From NCBI GenBank assembly GCA_020723665.1, contig DYIL01000040.1, forward strand, positions 1 to 32,748: 32,748 nt of DNA. The letters are read 5' to 3'. Source of the stretch: Methyloversatilis universalis. Its GTDB lineage: Bacteria > Pseudomonadota > Gammaproteobacteria > Methylococcales > Methylococcaceae. Shown here piece by piece: positions 32,652 through 32,748 of the stretch; the stretch's first letter is position 1, and each line of letters starts with the position of its first letter. The translations under genes and the position numbers were made by a program. A model generated the notes under the pieces. It was given only the letters and a program-made list of their open reading frames with translations, did no database searches and had not been told where the DNA came from.

Positions 32652-32700
32652 AGGAAACTCTGAACAAGTTGATTCCGTTCACGCCCTTCGACCGGCTTGT
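32651..32700 (+). repeat. MITE-like element family B, left-end fragment
   Basis: AAGGAAACTCTGAACAAG and TTGATTCCGTTCACGCCC, then GACCGGCTTG, match the left part of the copies at 14593 and 27538. Similarity stops at about 32700. Nothing further is recognised up to the end of the window. Confidence 0.75.
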
Positions 32701-32748
32701 ATGGTTTTAACGGCTTTTCCTGCATACTGGGAAGAGCTGGGGTGGAGA

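Overview
The window (32.7 kb, GC-rich) looks like a chromosomal segment of a gammaproteobacterium. Gammaproteobacterial markers include a Rof-type Rho-binding antiterminator, an RpoE sigma factor, MltD and the SdhE/YgfX pair. The repeat-rich style and gene mix would fit a methanotroph of the Methylococcaceae, but no gene here proves that assignment. There is no rRNA, prophage, CRISPR array or complete insertion sequence.

Layout. 1-1200: a tRNA-Pro(GGG) with a good sigma-70 promoter, a wrecked lipocalin (Blc-type) gene and a first copy of a ~105-bp MITE-like repeat. 1209-4489: Rof-like protein, a Met-rich multicopper oxidase and a DUF502 membrane protein. 4753-10098: a membrane-and-ion-homeostasis block made of a site-2 protease with CBS domains, a CPA2-type cation/proton antiporter and, divergent from it, a tight four-gene operon (two DUF1538 membrane proteins, a PII-like protein, a CBS-pair protein). 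10099-11640: a non-coding stretch with paired DnaA-box-like sites and a decayed UbiA-like gene. 11644-14562: MltD-like lytic transglycosylase and an RpoE-type sigma factor with no anti-sigma gene after it. 14563-17100: repeats, a DUF5658 protein and a decayed Kef-type antiporter. 17322-22173: an unusually long PLP enzyme, a small lipoprotein, a membrane protein and glgC. 22310-25377: remnants of a histidine kinase and a class V aminotransferase flanking a secreted beta-propeller protein. 25748-27487: a phosphohexomutase that, with glgC nearby, suggests glucose-1-phosphate/glycogen metabolism. 27748-31983 (minus strand): the succinate dehydrogenase operon sdhC-sdhD-sdhA-sdhB-sdhE-ygfX, preceded by a 52-codon DUF1674/SDHAF4-like gene. 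32265-32456: a CsbD-like gene with an in-frame stop.

Two themes stand out. The first is the conserved-looking DUF1538-DUF1538-PII-CBS operon, a likely nucleotide- or metabolite-gated ion transport system facing a cation/proton antiporter. The second is strong local gene decay: at least six broken genes (lipocalin, UbiA-like, Kef-like, histidine kinase, aminotransferase V, CsbD) lie among two families of non-autonomous inverted-repeat elements and shorter 'TTCGAC..GCTCAGG' repeats, one of which sits in frame inside the kinase remnant. The SDH operon carries assembly factors of two kinds (SdhE at the 3' end, SDHAF4-like at the 5' end), the latter in a gene short enough to be missed easily.
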